Source: Angiostrongylus vasorum (taxonomy: Eukaryota > Nematoda > Chromadorea > Rhabditida > Metastrongylidae). Taken from it: a DNA stretch of 64,000 bases. The first letter of the stretch is position 1; each line of letters begins with the position of its first letter. Shown in pieces: positions 63,477 to 64,000 of the stretch. The notes under the pieces were generated by a model, which saw nothing but the letters and a program-made list of their open reading frames with translations, was not told the DNA's origin and searched no databases. Both the position numbers and the translations under genes were made by a program. The DNA lies in contig JADANN010000033.1 of NCBI GenBank assembly GCA_018806985.1, positions 930,001-994,000 of the forward strand. Direction: 5' to 3'.

Positions 63477-63850
63477 ATCCTCCCAACGGTTTACCGCCTC
63501 ATCGTGGCTGGTAGATGTTCCTGGATGTCGGACTGCGATGTACCCCAGCAGGGTCTCTCAAGCTGAGAAGGAGTCCGGCGTTTCCATCAGGAAGCCTAGC
63601 TAAGAGTAAACCAATACCAGGATTCGCCACCGTCCTGGTATCAAACTAGTCGCATAGTGGCAAATCTCACTCTGATCCACAACGGCAGCGGGCGACTGCC
63701 TGTTGTGGTGGCGACTTGAAGCAGACTTTGGTTAGGCTGACCTCGAGACTCCAGGAAACCACAATTGCTAAACCAGCAAAACTTCGAAAACATGGAGATT
63801 TTGCTGAGGCCCACACAACCAGTGAGGACAGGCCATTCAAGTATCAAGTA
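63477..63850 (-). repeat. R4 copy
   Basis: Complete: caacggtttaccgcctcatcgtggctgg ... ggccattcaagtatcaag. Confidence 0.65.
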
Positions 63851-64000
63851 ATTATTCCAGATATGGTATAAAGATGTTTACTTTCCGTAGTAAGTAGTAA
63901 CATATTGCTTTCTTTAAAATAAACCTAAAAAAATGAAATATGTGACTTTAGAAATCGTATTTAAAAGTGGGGAGCTAGTGCCAATCTGAAAAATTAGGGG

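Larger units (their letters stand above)
61738..64000. other. Region upstream of the hst-3 core exon
   Basis: The N-terminal signal-anchor exon of the hst-3-like gene is expected here or beyond the window edge; I could not identify it. A decayed SINE-A and an R4 copy are present. Confidence 0.4.

Overview
The window looks like a gene-poor, repeat-rich stretch of a clade V nematode genome, most likely a strongylid such as a hookworm. The reasons are small exons with (T)nCAG/AAG acceptors, first coding exons that open directly behind a 3' splice site as in spliced-leader trans-splicing, nematode-like muscle and chromatin proteins, and many tRNA-derived SINEs, mariner relics and Penelope-like relics. 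The species is an inference.

Three genes are supported, all on the minus strand. (1) Positions 3305-29739 hold a KAT6/MOZ-class MYST histone acetyltransferase (C. elegans lsy-12-like) in about 28 recognisable exons: basic, Ser-rich N-terminal exons, a complete MYST domain (C2HC zinc finger, acetyl-CoA loop, catalytic Cys and Glu), then a long acidic, PPQL-repeat, poly-Q and Tyr/Ala-rich C-terminus. (2) Positions 44455-47655 hold a seven-exon troponin I. (3) Positions 52620-61737 hold a heparan sulfate 3-O-sulfotransferase (hst-3 class) without its N-terminal exon. Nothing suggests an operon; the genes are 5 to 15 kb apart.

The remaining sequence is mainly dispersed repeats. SINE-A is tRNA-headed, about 270 bp, with a (CTTTATC)n tail. 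SINE-B is a second tRNA-like family of about 240 bp. R4 is an unidentified repeat of about 375 bp. There is a broken mariner with a SINE-B inside it, and a Penelope-like retroelement (PLE) at 38.0-41.6 kb with YVDD reverse transcriptase and GIY-YIG endonuclease remnants between direct and inverted pseudo-LTRs. PLE fragments recur across the window.

The most interesting signal is a recurrent hammerhead-ribozyme-like core, CTGARGA-R-(stem)-GAAAC-GTC-AGC, found in the pseudo-LTRs and in at least nine other places on both strands, with covarying flanking stems in the best copies. A second theme is that all three genes contain single-base frame conflicts, each curable by removing one base from a homopolymer. 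Most of these are probably sequence errors, not biology.
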